The notes beneath the pieces are model-generated. The model ran no database searches. It was not told where the DNA came from and saw only the letters and a list, made by a program, of their open reading frames with translations. The translations under genes were made by a program, and so were the position numbers. Shown piece by piece: positions 1 to 5,803 of a DNA stretch of 6,466 bases. Within the stretch, counting starts at the first letter, position 1; every line of letters begins with the position of its first letter. Origin of the DNA: an uncultured Alphaproteobacteria bacterium (lineage in GTDB: Bacteria > Pseudomonadota > Alphaproteobacteria > Reyranellales > Reyranellaceae); NCBI GenBank assembly GCA_903929895.1, contig CAIYWM010000543.1, forward strand, positions 1 through 6,466, written 5' to 3'.

Positions 1-1
1 A

Positions 2-7
2 GAGGAG
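2..7 (+). promoter_or_regulatory. Ribosome binding site of the GST-family gene
   Basis: A GAGGAG purine run ends 11 nt before the GTG at 19. The spacing is a little long, but the motif supports GTG as the start. No promoter can be judged because the window begins here. Confidence 0.5.
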
Positions 8-18
8 ACGTTCCCCTC

Positions 19-966
19 GTGTCGCCACAAAGCGTTGAGTCTCCGAAAACCCTGATCCTGCACCAGTACGATTTCTCGAACTTCGCCGAAAAGGCACGCC
101 TGATGATGGGCTTCAAGGGCTTGACCTGGCGCGCCGTCGAAATCCCACCTATCGCCCCCAAACCCAAGCTCACGCCGCTGACCGGCGGCTATCGCCGCAC
201 GCCGGTGCTGCAGGATGGCGCCGACGTCTGGTGCGACACGAAACTGATCGCACAGGAGCTGGAACGGCGCAGCCTGGCGCCGACCTTCTACCCGGCGAAG
301 ACCGCGGGCGCGGCGGAAGCCATCGCCTGGTGGGCCGAGCAGCAGTTCATGCGGCCGACCGCGCTTTACGTCTCGGGCATCAACGCCGACCACATGCCCG
401 AAGGGTTGCACGCCGACCGCGCCAAACTGCACGGCCTGCCGATGCCGTCGATCGAGGCGGTGCGCAAGGCCGCCTTCCGCAATCTCCAGCTCGTGCGTCC
501 ACAGGTGAAGTGGATCGCCGACATGCTGTCCAACGGACGGCCCTATCTGCTGGGCGACGTGCCCTGCATCGCCGACTTCGCCACCTATCACGTCGTCTGG
601 TTCTTCCGCGGCCGCCACATCGACTGCCGCGAGGTGCTGGCCCCCTATCCGCGCCTGCTCGCCTGGCGCGACCGCATGGCCGCGATCGGCCACGGCAACC
701 GCATCGACATCGATGCCGACGTAGCCCTTGCCGAGGCCCGGGCCGCGACGCCTGCGAGCACGCGTCCCTCGCAGCCGCAGGAAGGCGATCCCCGACCCGG
801 CCAGCGCGCCCGCGTGCGCGCCTCCGACAATGCAAAGGACTGGATCGAGGGCGAGGTGCATTTCATCGACGCCGACGAAATCGCGCTGCTGCATGAGAAC
901 GACGAAGTCGGCCAGGTCGCGGTGCACTTTCCAAGGCTGGGCTACGACTGGCGGTACATGAGCTAA
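19..966 (+). CDS. Glutathione S-transferase family protein with extra C-terminal domain (315 aa)
   Basis: The protein is probably a cytosolic glutathione-dependent or GST-fold enzyme; its substrate is unknown. Residues about 11-88 look like the thioredoxin-like GST N-domain. Seen there are a beta strand, then the SNFAEKAR helix start (candidate catalytic Ser20), the TPVLQ segment with the expected cis-Pro62, and Asp73-Thr74 in the glutathione-contact position. Residues about 95-235 are the helical C-domain, with the typical LLGDVPCIADF segment (176-187) that carries the N-capping Asp. Residues about 236-254 are an Ala/Pro-rich linker, and 255-315 form an extra, probably beta-rich domain not present in ordinary GSTs of about 200-230 aa. 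The GTG start is chosen because a GAGGAG motif lies upstream at 2-7 and no earlier start is in the window. The gene converges on the FAD-oxidoreductase gene, and the two stop codons overlap (963-966). It is on the opposite strand from the catabolic operon, so a shared role is not implied. The GST fold is fairly certain; the chemistry is not. Confidence 0.87.
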   Translation: MSPQSVESPKTLILHQYDFSNFAEKARLMMGFKGLTWRAVEIPPIAPKPKLTPLTGGYRRTPVLQDGADVWCDTKLIAQELERRSLAPTFYPAKTAGAAEAIAWWAEQQFMRPTALYVSGINADHMPEGLHADRAKLHGLPMPSIEAVRKAAFRNLQLVRPQVKWIADMLSNGRPYLLGDVPCIADFATYHVVWFFRGRHIDCREVLAPYPRLLAWRDRMAAIGHGNRIDIDADVALAEARAATPASTRPSQPQEGDPRPGQRARVRASDNAKDWIEGEVHFIDADEIALLHENDEVGQVAVHFPRLGYDWRYMS

Positions 967-2198
967 AGGTCCCTCGCTGCCGCTCGGGATGACAATTTTA
1001 TTGTGCTTCCTGCTGTGCGTCGGCGCACGCTGGGCATCCCACCAACATTGTCATCCCGAGCGGCAGCGAGGGACCCTTGGTCGTATCTCGCGGCGAAACG
1101 CTCGATGCCCAATCCATCGATCGGCGTGTTGGTCGAGCCGGTCGCCACCAGTTCCGCTATCACCGCGCCCGTCCCCGGGCCGAGCTGGAAGCCGTGGGTC
1201 GAGAAGCCGAACTGATGGAAGACGCCCTCGGAGGTCGAACTCTTGCCGACAACCGGAATGCCGTCCGGCATGTAGGCTTCGATGCCGGCCCAGGCACGCA
1301 CGATCGTGGCCTGGTGCATGGCCGGAAACACCTCCCACACGGTGCGCGCGCTGATCGCGAGCTTCTCCCAGTCGAGTACGGTCTCGTTGCTGTCGCGATA
1401 GGGCGTCGAGAGATGGCCGCCGCCGATCACCACGGTGCCGTTGTCGAGCTGCTTGAAGGACAGCTTGCGGCCGCGCAGGATCACCACGGGCTTGATGAAG
1501 GCCGGCAGGCGGCTGGTCACCATCAGCATCGGCGCCACGACGGCCAGTGGCACCGGTTCGCCCAGCATCGCCGCGATCCGGTCGGCCCAGGCGCCGGCGG
1601 CGTTCACGATCTTCGGCGCTTCGAAATCCCCGTCCGTCGTTTCCACGCACCAGTTGGTGCCGCGCCGGGAAAGGCCGGTGACGGTCACGCCCTCGATCAC
1701 CTCGGCCCCCTCCTCGACGGCGCGGCGGCAGAAGGCCTGGGTCGTGCGGAACGGATCGGCGGCCCCGTCGCGGCGCGAGACGACTCCGCCGGGACAATGC
1801 TCGGACACGGCCGGCACGAGGCGCCGCAGCTCGGCGGCACCGATCAGCTCCTCGTGCACGAACCCGCGCAGGCGGAGATCCTCGACCCGCTCGCGGAAGC
1901 CCGCCAGTTCGGCCTCGCTCTCGGCCACCAACACCGTGCCGTGGGCACCGAAGCCGCAATCGTCGCCGACCAACTCCTCGATGCGCTCCCAGATGTCCAT
2001 CGACGAGATCGACAGCGGGATCTCGTGCAGGTCGCGCGCGAGCTGGCGCACGCCGCCGGCATTCACGCCCGAGGCGTGACGGCCGGCATAGTCCTTCTCG
2101 ATCAGAATCGGCTTCAGGCCACGCAACGCCAGATGCAGCGCCGTCGAGCAGCCGTGGATGCCGCCGCCGATGACCACCACATCGGCGGTGCGTGCCAT
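963..2198 (-). CDS. FAD-dependent oxidoreductase, DAO superfamily (HcnC / opine oxidase B / SoxB-like), 411 aa with repeat-encoded tail
   Basis: This is the likely catalytic flavoprotein that oxidises the C-N bond of an amino acid or amine. Residues 6-16 form the N-terminal FAD-binding Rossmann motif (VVVIGGGIHGC), with Glu34 as the expected ribose-binding acid. SGVNAGGVR (43-51) is typical of the sarcosine-oxidase-beta/HcnC group. NAAGAWAD (199-206) and the C-terminal segments WAGIEAYMPDGIPVVG (303-318) and GFSTHGFQLGPGTG (331-344) complete the family signature. The normal fold ends near residue 374 (RFAARYDQ). Residues about 375-411 are encoded by the inverted repeat at 967-1076 and are probably not part of the original protein. 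The stop TAG (963-965) overlaps the stop of the convergent GST gene. The gene starts one base after the preceding gene's stop, and a GGAG motif (2206-2209) 7 nt upstream supports the ATG. With the two genes before it, it matches the hcnABC order. It is probably not cyanide synthase itself, because the context is a transport/catabolic operon. Confidence 0.88.
   Translation of the reverse strand: MARTADVVVIGGGIHGCSTALHLALRGLKPILIEKDYAGRHASGVNAGGVRQLARDLHEIPLSISSMDIWERIEELVGDDCGFGAHGTVLVAESEAELAGFRERVEDLRLRGFVHEELIGAAELRRLVPAVSEHCPGGVVSRRDGAADPFRTTQAFCRRAVEEGAEVIEGVTVTGLSRRGTNWCVETTDGDFEAPKIVNAAGAWADRIAAMLGEPVPLAVVAPMLMVTSRLPAFIKPVVILRGRKLSFKQLDNGTVVIGGGHLSTPYRDSNETVLDWEKLAISARTVWEVFPAMHQATIVRAWAGIEAYMPDGIPVVGKSSTSEGVFHQFGFSTHGFQLGPGTGAVIAELVATGSTNTPIDGLGIERFAARYDQGSLAAARDDNVGGMPSVRRRTAGSTIKLSSRAAARDL
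968..1075. terminator. Possible bidirectional terminator or 3'-end stabilising stem
   Basis: The 29-bp GC-rich stem lies at the meeting point of two convergent genes, where transcripts from both strands would form it. It lacks the classic short loop and U-tract just after the stem, so it is not a standard intrinsic terminator. A role in ending transcription or protecting 3' ends is inferred from position and stem strength only. Confidence 0.35.
1015..1028. repeat. Small hairpin inside the loop of the palindromic element
   Basis: GTGCG (1015-1019) pairs with CGCAC (1024-1028) across a four-base TCGG loop. The full element could therefore fold as a long stem topped by a second short stem-loop. 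The stem is only 5 bp, so it may be chance. Confidence 0.4.
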
Positions 2199-2199
2199 G

Positions 2200-3609
2200 C
2201 TAGCGCTCCACAGCCTTGCGTTCGGCCTCGCTGATCGGCAGCGAGGCGAGTTCGGCCAGGGTGATCGGCTTCACCGGCGGACGCAGCCGGTAGTAGCCGA
2301 CCTCGTCGTGGGTCGTCTTGCGCTCGGCGGCGATCAGCTCGGTGACGGTGAGGCCGCAAAGCCTGCCCTGGCAGGGGCCCATCCCACAGCGCAGGAAGGC
2401 CTTCATCTGGTTCGGTCCCTCGCAGCCCATCTGCGCCGTCTCGCGAACCTGCTGGGCGGTGACCTCCTCGCAGCGGCAAGCGATCGTGTCGCCCTCGGGC
2501 AGGCGGAACGCATCGGCCGGCCGGTTGAGACAGTCGAGAAAGGCACGCCCCATTTCCTCGCGCTGCAGTCTCTGTCGAATGGCCTGCGTATCCGGCACGA
2601 CCACATCGGGCTTGAGCGCGCGGACCACGGCGATGGCGGCGATGCGGCCGCGCTCGGTGGCGGCGGTGCCGCCTGCGATGCCGGCCCCGTCGCCGGCCAC
2701 GGCAATGCCGGGCACGGAGCTTCCGAAATCGGCGTCGAGCACCGGCACGAAGCAGAGCTGGCGGTCGTTCCAGGCATGCGCCACGCCGGCCGCATTGGCG
2801 AGATTGACGTTGGGCACGACGCCCTGGTGCAGCAGCAGCAGGTCGACCGGCAGGCGTCGGGTGCCGCCCGCGCCTGAGAAGACGACCTCGCGAACCCGGT
2901 CGGTGCCCACCGCTTCGATCGTATCGACGCGATGCACCGGCACCTTCGCCCGGACCTCGCGCAACAGCGCCAGCCCCTTGGCGAAATAAGGCGACAGCGC
3001 GAAGTCGGGCAGATGGACCGCCGCGTGCAACCAGTTGCGCCGCGGCGTGGTGTCGAGGATCGCGTCGATCTTGCCACCCGCCCGCAGGGTCTGCGCCGCC
3101 AGCAGCCACAGCAGCGGCCCGCCGCCCGCCAGCACCGTGCGCCCGCCAACGACGAGGCCCTGGGCCTTCAGCGCGGTCTGGGCCGCACCGGCCGTCATGA
3201 CGCCCGGCAGAGTCCAGCCGGGAATCGGGAACGGCCGCTCCTGCGAGCCGGTGGCGATGATGACCCTGCTGGCCTCGATCACACGCGCCTTGCCGCCGAT
3301 CGAGACGCCGACCAGCCGCTGCCGGTCGAGGCTCCACACCGTGGCGCCGTTGACGATCAGCGCCCCGCTCGCCTTCGCCTCATCGGCCAGCGCGGCGCCG
3401 TCCCAATAGTCCTCACCCAGGATCGCGCGGTTCTTGACCGGCGTAGAGGTAATGGCGCGATAGATCTGGCCGCCGACGCCGGGATTCTCGTCGAACAGCA
3501 CGGTCGACAGGCCTGCCCGCGCGGCGAGCGCTGCCGCAGCAAGACCGGCCGGCCCTCCGCCGATGACCACCAATTCATAGGATGGTGCGAGGTCCGCTGC
3601 CGCAATCAT
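2200..3609 (-). CDS. FAD/NAD(P)-type oxidoreductase with C-terminal BFD-like [2Fe-2S] domain (HcnB / opine oxidase A-like), 469 aa
   Basis: This is the electron-transfer or second flavin subunit of a heteromeric amine/amino-acid dehydrogenase. The N-terminal FAD motif VVIGGGPAG is at residues 14-22, and ENPGVGGQIY (41-50) follows as in this family. IIATGSQERPFPIPGW (117-132) is the conserved ATG segment. A second Rossmann-like motif (LAGGGPLLWLL, 160-170) lacks the third glycine, so NAD(P) binding is doubtful. GIAVAGDGAGIAGG (301-314) is the second FAD contact. The C-terminus has a BFD-like cluster: Cys378 and Cys380 (CRC), then Cys413 and Cys418 in GMGPCQGRLC, with spacing C-x-C-x32-C-x4-C. 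Length matches the family (about 460-470 aa). The frame stays open upstream to 3780, but the ATG at 3609 is chosen. It has GGGAGG 7 nt upstream, it overlaps the previous stop as ATGA, and the upstream translation is Arg/Pro-rich shadow sequence from the neighbouring gene. The hcnB-type call is strong; the substrate is unknown. Confidence 0.9.
   Translation of the reverse strand: MIAAADLAPSYELVVIGGGPAGLAAAALAARAGLSTVLFDENPGVGGQIYRAITSTPVKNRAILGEDYWDGAALADEAKASGALIVNGATVWSLDRQRLVGVSIGGKARVIEASRVIIATGSQERPFPIPGWTLPGVMTAGAAQTALKAQGLVVGGRTVLAGGGPLLWLLAAQTLRAGGKIDAILDTTPRRNWLHAAVHLPDFALSPYFAKGLALLREVRAKVPVHRVDTIEAVGTDRVREVVFSGAGGTRRLPVDLLLLHQGVVPNVNLANAAGVAHAWNDRQLCFVPVLDADFGSSVPGIAVAGDGAGIAGGTAATERGRIAAIAVVRALKPDVVVPDTQAIRQRLQREEMGRAFLDCLNRPADAFRLPEGDTIACRCEEVTAQQVRETAQMGCEGPNQMKAFLRCGMGPCQGRLCGLTVTELIAAERKTTHDEVGYYRLRPPVKPITLAELASLPISEAERKAVER
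2206..2209 (-). promoter_or_regulatory. Ribosome binding site of the last operon gene
   Basis: CTCC on the + strand reads GGAG on the coding strand, 7 nt before the ATG at 2198-2196. It lies inside the end of the preceding gene, which favours coupled translation. Confidence 0.55.
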
Positions 3610-3899
3610 CGCCCGGCCTCCCGGCGGCCGAGCTGGGTCTCGACTTTCATGCCCTCGCGCACCGGGATCAGGCAGCCCTGGCGGCTGCCGACGCCGTCGA
3701 CCGTGACGAGGCAATCGAAGCACACGCCCATCAGGCAATAGGGGGCGCGCGGCGCGCCGGTGACCGGTGTGGTGCGGCAATGGTCGATGCCGGCGGCCAG
3801 CAGCGCGGCGGCGACGGTGTCGCCGGCTCGGGCGGTCACCTTCCTGTCGTCGACGGTGATCGCAATGGCGGGGCTGCTGTCAGCCAGCCTCTTGAACAT
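3606..3899 (-). CDS. Small (2Fe-2S)-binding protein (HcnA / sarcosine oxidase alpha N-domain-like), 97 aa
   Basis: This is the small iron-sulfur subunit that carries electrons within the flavoenzyme complex. The fold is expected to be ferredoxin-like. Residues 12-35 give the beta-grasp start (ITVDDRKVTARAGDTVAAAL). The cluster ligands are Cys55, Cys60, Cys63 and Cys76 (C-x4-C-x2-C-x12-C), inside RAPYCLMGVCFDCLVTVDG, the hallmark of HcnA and of the N-terminal domain of heterotetrameric sarcosine oxidase alpha. Cys41 is an additional cysteine outside the motif. The length is normal for HcnA-type subunits (about 100 aa). The frame is open to 3947, but the ATG at 3899 is preferred because GGAGG lies just upstream (3904-3908) and the extra 16 residues look like readthrough of the neighbour. 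Its start overlaps the preceding FAD gene by 20 nt, and its stop overlaps the next start as ATGA. Co-assembly with the product of 2200-3609 is inferred from family and coupling. Confidence 0.9.
   Translation of the reverse strand: MFKRLADSSPAIAITVDDRKVTARAGDTVAAALLAAGIDHCRTTPVTGAPRAPYCLMGVCFDCLVTVDGVGSRQGCLIPVREGMKVETQLGRREAGR
3617..3622 (-). promoter_or_regulatory. Ribosome binding site fixing the start at 3609
   Basis: CCTCCC on the + strand is GGGAGG on the coding strand, 7 nt before the ATG. This is a near-ideal Shine-Dalgarno and rules in favour of the 469-residue form over a longer reading from 3780. Confidence 0.75.
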
Positions 3900-5004
3900 G
3901 GAACCTCCGGGCACTGAACGGGGCGACGAGCGAAGCGTCGAGCGCACCCCGGGCGATCATCGGCGCGATGGTGAGCGCATGGTTGGCGGCCAGGGTCACG
4001 CCGGAATGGCAGCAGACGGTGAACGCGCCCGGATGGGTCTGCGACTCGTCGTAGATCGGGAATCCATCCTGGGTCATGACGCGGATGGCGCTCCAGGTGC
4101 GCACCACGTTCACGTTGGCCAGCAGCGGGAACTGGCGCACCGCGCGCTCTGCCTCGGTGGCGCTGACGCCGATCGTGAGACCGCTGGGATCGACGCTTTC
4201 CTCCTTGGAATCGCCGATCATCACCGTGCCCTCGTCGGTCTGGCGCAGGGTGACGACGGGATGGTTGAGGAAGGGCCGCAGCCGCTCGGTGACGACGATC
4301 TGCCCGCGCTCGGGCCGCATCGGCGCTTCGAGCCCGACCATCGGTGCCAGCCGCATGTTGGCGTTTCCGGCCGCCAGCGCGACCTTGGCGGCGCGAATCT
4401 CGCCGTGGGGTGTTGCCAGCCTGAACTCGCCCGCCTCCTTGGTGATCGCCTCGACGCGATGGCTCGGCAGGTAGGTCACCCCCCGCGCGTTGAGGGCGGC
4501 ATGCAGGGTGCGGAACAGGCGCAGCGAATTCACGTGGCCGTCGAGCGGACAGAAGCTGCCGCCCACGACCTCGGGCCCGATGTCGGGCAGCATCGCCTTG
4601 ACCTGATCATGGGTCAGGATCTCGGTCTTGTAGTCGACGATGCCGGGCTGGTTGTGCAGGCGCTTCAGCACGTTGGCGCGCGCCTCCAGCTCCTTCTCCG
4701 ACAGGCAGAGATGGAACCCGCCGGGCCGCTGGAACGAGACGTCGAGACCGGTCTCCTGCTTCAGGAGATCGGAGAAGCCGCGCCAGGCATTGGAGGAACG
4801 GATCGTCCAGCCGGCGTAGGGGGCAAGGCCCAGCCCCTTGCTCTGCACCCAGACCAGCGCGAAGTTTCCGCGGCTCGCCCGGACGGCGCGGTCGCCCTCG
4901 TCGAGGATGACGACCCGGCAGCCTTCGCGGGACAGGCCCCAGGCGGTGGCGACACCGACCAGCCCGCCGCCCACCACGGCGACGTCGAATTCATCACCGG
5001 CCAT
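3880..5004 (-). CDS. FAD-binding oxidoreductase, DAO superfamily (glycine/D-amino-acid-oxidase-like), 374 aa
   Basis: This is a second flavoprotein of the glycine oxidase/DadA type, expected to dehydrogenate an amine or amino acid. The FAD-binding motif VAVVGGGLVG is at residues 8-17, with Glu36 (ILDEGD) after the second strand. The segment SRGNFALVWVQSKG (44-57) differs clearly from the SGVNAGGVR equivalent in the product of 963-2198, so the two are distant paralogues rather than a recent duplication. The C-terminal FAD/substrate region has WSAIRVMTQDGFPIYDE (304-320) and CCHSGVTLAANHA (331-343). No membrane segment or signal peptide is seen. The ATG at 5004 overlaps the end of the upstream permease gene by 11 nt and is preceded by AAGGAG 8 nt upstream. 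Position between the transporter and the hcnABC-like genes suggests that it acts on the imported compound, either as an alternative catalytic subunit or in a separate step. Which of these holds cannot be seen. Confidence 0.88.
   Translation of the reverse strand: MAGDEFDVAVVGGGLVGVATAWGLSREGCRVVILDEGDRAVRASRGNFALVWVQSKGLGLAPYAGWTIRSSNAWRGFSDLLKQETGLDVSFQRPGGFHLCLSEKELEARANVLKRLHNQPGIVDYKTEILTHDQVKAMLPDIGPEVVGGSFCPLDGHVNSLRLFRTLHAALNARGVTYLPSHRVEAITKEAGEFRLATPHGEIRAAKVALAAGNANMRLAPMVGLEAPMRPERGQIVVTERLRPFLNHPVVTLRQTDEGTVMIGDSKEESVDPSGLTIGVSATEAERAVRQFPLLANVNVVRTWSAIRVMTQDGFPIYDESQTHPGAFTVCCHSGVTLAANHALTIAPMIARGALDASLVAPFSARRFHVQEAG
3904..3908 (-). promoter_or_regulatory. Ribosome binding site of the small [2Fe-2S] gene
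   Basis: CCTCC on the + strand reads GGAGG on the coding strand, 4 nt before the ATG at 3899. The spacing is short but the core is complete. It decides the start in favour of the 97-residue form. Confidence 0.6.
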
Positions 5005-5803
5005 GACCGGCGCTCCTTCCGATCAGCAGGCGTTCGAGACCGAAAGCGCGATCGAGCACCAGCAATGCCGCGACGGTGATGGCGATCACGCAGGCCGACA
5101 CCGAGGTCACCAGCGGATCGATATTGTCCTGGATGTAGAGGAACATGCGGACCGGCAGCGTCTCGGTGCCTGGCGCCGCGATGAACACGGTCATCGTCAC
5201 CTCGTCGAACGAATTGATGAAAGCAAGCGCCCAGCCGCTGACCAGCCCGGGCAGGACCAGCGGCAAGGTGATCCGCCGCAGGACCACGCTCTCGCTGGCG
5301 CCGAGCGATACGGCGGCATGCTCGATCGAGCGGTCGAGACCGACCGCCGAGGCAAGCGTCAGGCGCAGCGCGAACGGTATCACCACCACGATGTGCGAAA
5401 GCACGAGGCCGGTGAAGGTGCCGCCCAGGCCGATCTGGGTGAAGAAGCGCAGGAAGGCGATGCCCAGCACGAGATGCGGGATCATCAGCGGCGACATGAA
5501 CAGCGCCGTCATCGCCTCGCGGCCGGGAAAGCGGTAACGCGCGATGGCCAGCGCCGCGGGCACCGAGATCCCCACGGCGATCGCCGAGGAGATCGCGCCC
5601 AGCCACAGGCTGCGCCAGAAGGCCGAGATGAACTCGGGGTACTGTGCGATGGCGTAGAACCAGCGCAGCGACCAGCGGTCGGTGGGGAACGACAGGTAGC
5701 CTTCGGGCGTGAAGGCGACGAAGCAGACCACCAGGATGGGCGCCAGCATGAAGGTGACGAACAGCGCGTGATAGGCGAGCGCAACCGGTCCATTGCGGCT
5801 CAT
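4994..5803 (-). CDS. ABC transporter permease, PotC-like (269 aa)
   Basis: This is an inner-membrane channel subunit of a binding-protein-dependent importer of the spermidine/putrescine/opine type. About six hydrophobic segments are seen: residues 8-31, 65-88, 99-121, 130-152, 182-208 and 232-251. The cytoplasmic EAA loop that docks on the ATPase is clear at 161-181: Glu161, Ala163-Ala164, Gly168 and the closing ITLP (178-181). FINSFDEVTMTVFI (195-208) is typical of the PotC subfamily. Length matches PotC (about 260-270). The ATG at 5803 overlaps the preceding permease stop as ATGA, and only a weak AGGT lies upstream, so translation probably depends on coupling. With the upstream permease it should form the heterodimeric channel. 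The family is certain, but the substrate is not. The neighbouring dehydrogenases argue for an amine- or amino-acid-related solute. Confidence 0.93.
   Translation of the reverse strand: MSRNGPVALAYHALFVTFMLAPILVVCFVAFTPEGYLSFPTDRWSLRWFYAIAQYPEFISAFWRSLWLGAISSAIAVGISVPAALAIARYRFPGREAMTALFMSPLMIPHLVLGIAFLRFFTQIGLGGTFTGLVLSHIVVVIPFALRLTLASAVGLDRSIEHAAVSLGASESVVLRRITLPLVLPGLVSGWALAFINSFDEVTMTVFIAAPGTETLPVRMFLYIQDNIDPLVTSVSACVIAITVAALLVLDRAFGLERLLIGRSAGHGR
5013..5018 (-). promoter_or_regulatory. Ribosome binding site of the 374-aa FAD oxidoreductase
   Basis: CTCCTT on the + strand reads AAGGAG on the coding strand, 8 nt before the ATG at 5004. It lies inside the end of the upstream permease gene, and it supports this start. 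Confidence 0.65.

Larger units (their letters stand above)
967..1076. repeat. Long palindromic (inverted-repeat) intergenic element
   Basis: Bases 968-996 and 1047-1075 are perfect reverse complements (29 of 29). They are separated by a 50-nt loop that holds a small hairpin of its own. Pairing continues outward at 965-966 with 1077-1078 after one mismatch (967/1076). The right arm includes GTCATCCCGAGCGGCAGCGA. Arms of this kind (TCATCCCGAGC...GCGAGGGA) resemble dispersed intergenic repeats found in many copies in proteobacterial genomes, and their translations (CHPERQRGTL, LSSRAAARD) are familiar spurious peptides. That identification is from general knowledge, not a search. No flanking target-site duplication or transposase is visible. 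The element starts one base after the GST stop and is read in frame by the convergent FAD-oxidoreductase gene. It could fold in RNA from either strand. Confidence 0.85.

Noticed and set aside
967..1076. Miniature insertion sequence (MITE) with terminal inverted repeats
   Set aside because: No target-site duplication is seen at the flanks, and the arm sequence looks like a dispersed intergenic repeat rather than transposon ends. It is kept as a palindromic repeat only.
1077..2234. Long open frame of 385 codons on the + strand
   Set aside because: It lies exactly antisense to the well-supported FAD oxidoreductase. It is rich in His, Arg, Gly and Ala, has no recognisable motif, and is the usual high-GC antisense shadow.
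2114..3337. Open frame of 407 codons on the - strand in another frame
   Set aside because: It overlaps the real hcnB-like gene almost fully and translates to Arg/Gly/Pro-rich sequence without motifs.
3610..3780. N-terminal extension of the 469-aa oxidoreductase from a start at 3780
   Set aside because: The extra 57 residues are Arg/Pro-rich and overlap the ferredoxin-like gene. The ATG at 3609 has a strong Shine-Dalgarno and starts right before the Rossmann fold.
963..3899. True hydrogen cyanide synthase operon (hcnABC)
   Set aside because: Gene order and domains match, but the wider operon carries a PotBC importer and another DAO protein, which points to catabolism. Closely related opine and hydroxyproline dehydrogenases share the same architecture.
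3760..5079. Long open frame of 439 codons on the + strand
   Set aside because: It is antisense to the 374-aa FAD oxidoreductase and the [2Fe-2S] gene. The composition is low in hydrophobic patterning and has no domain signature.
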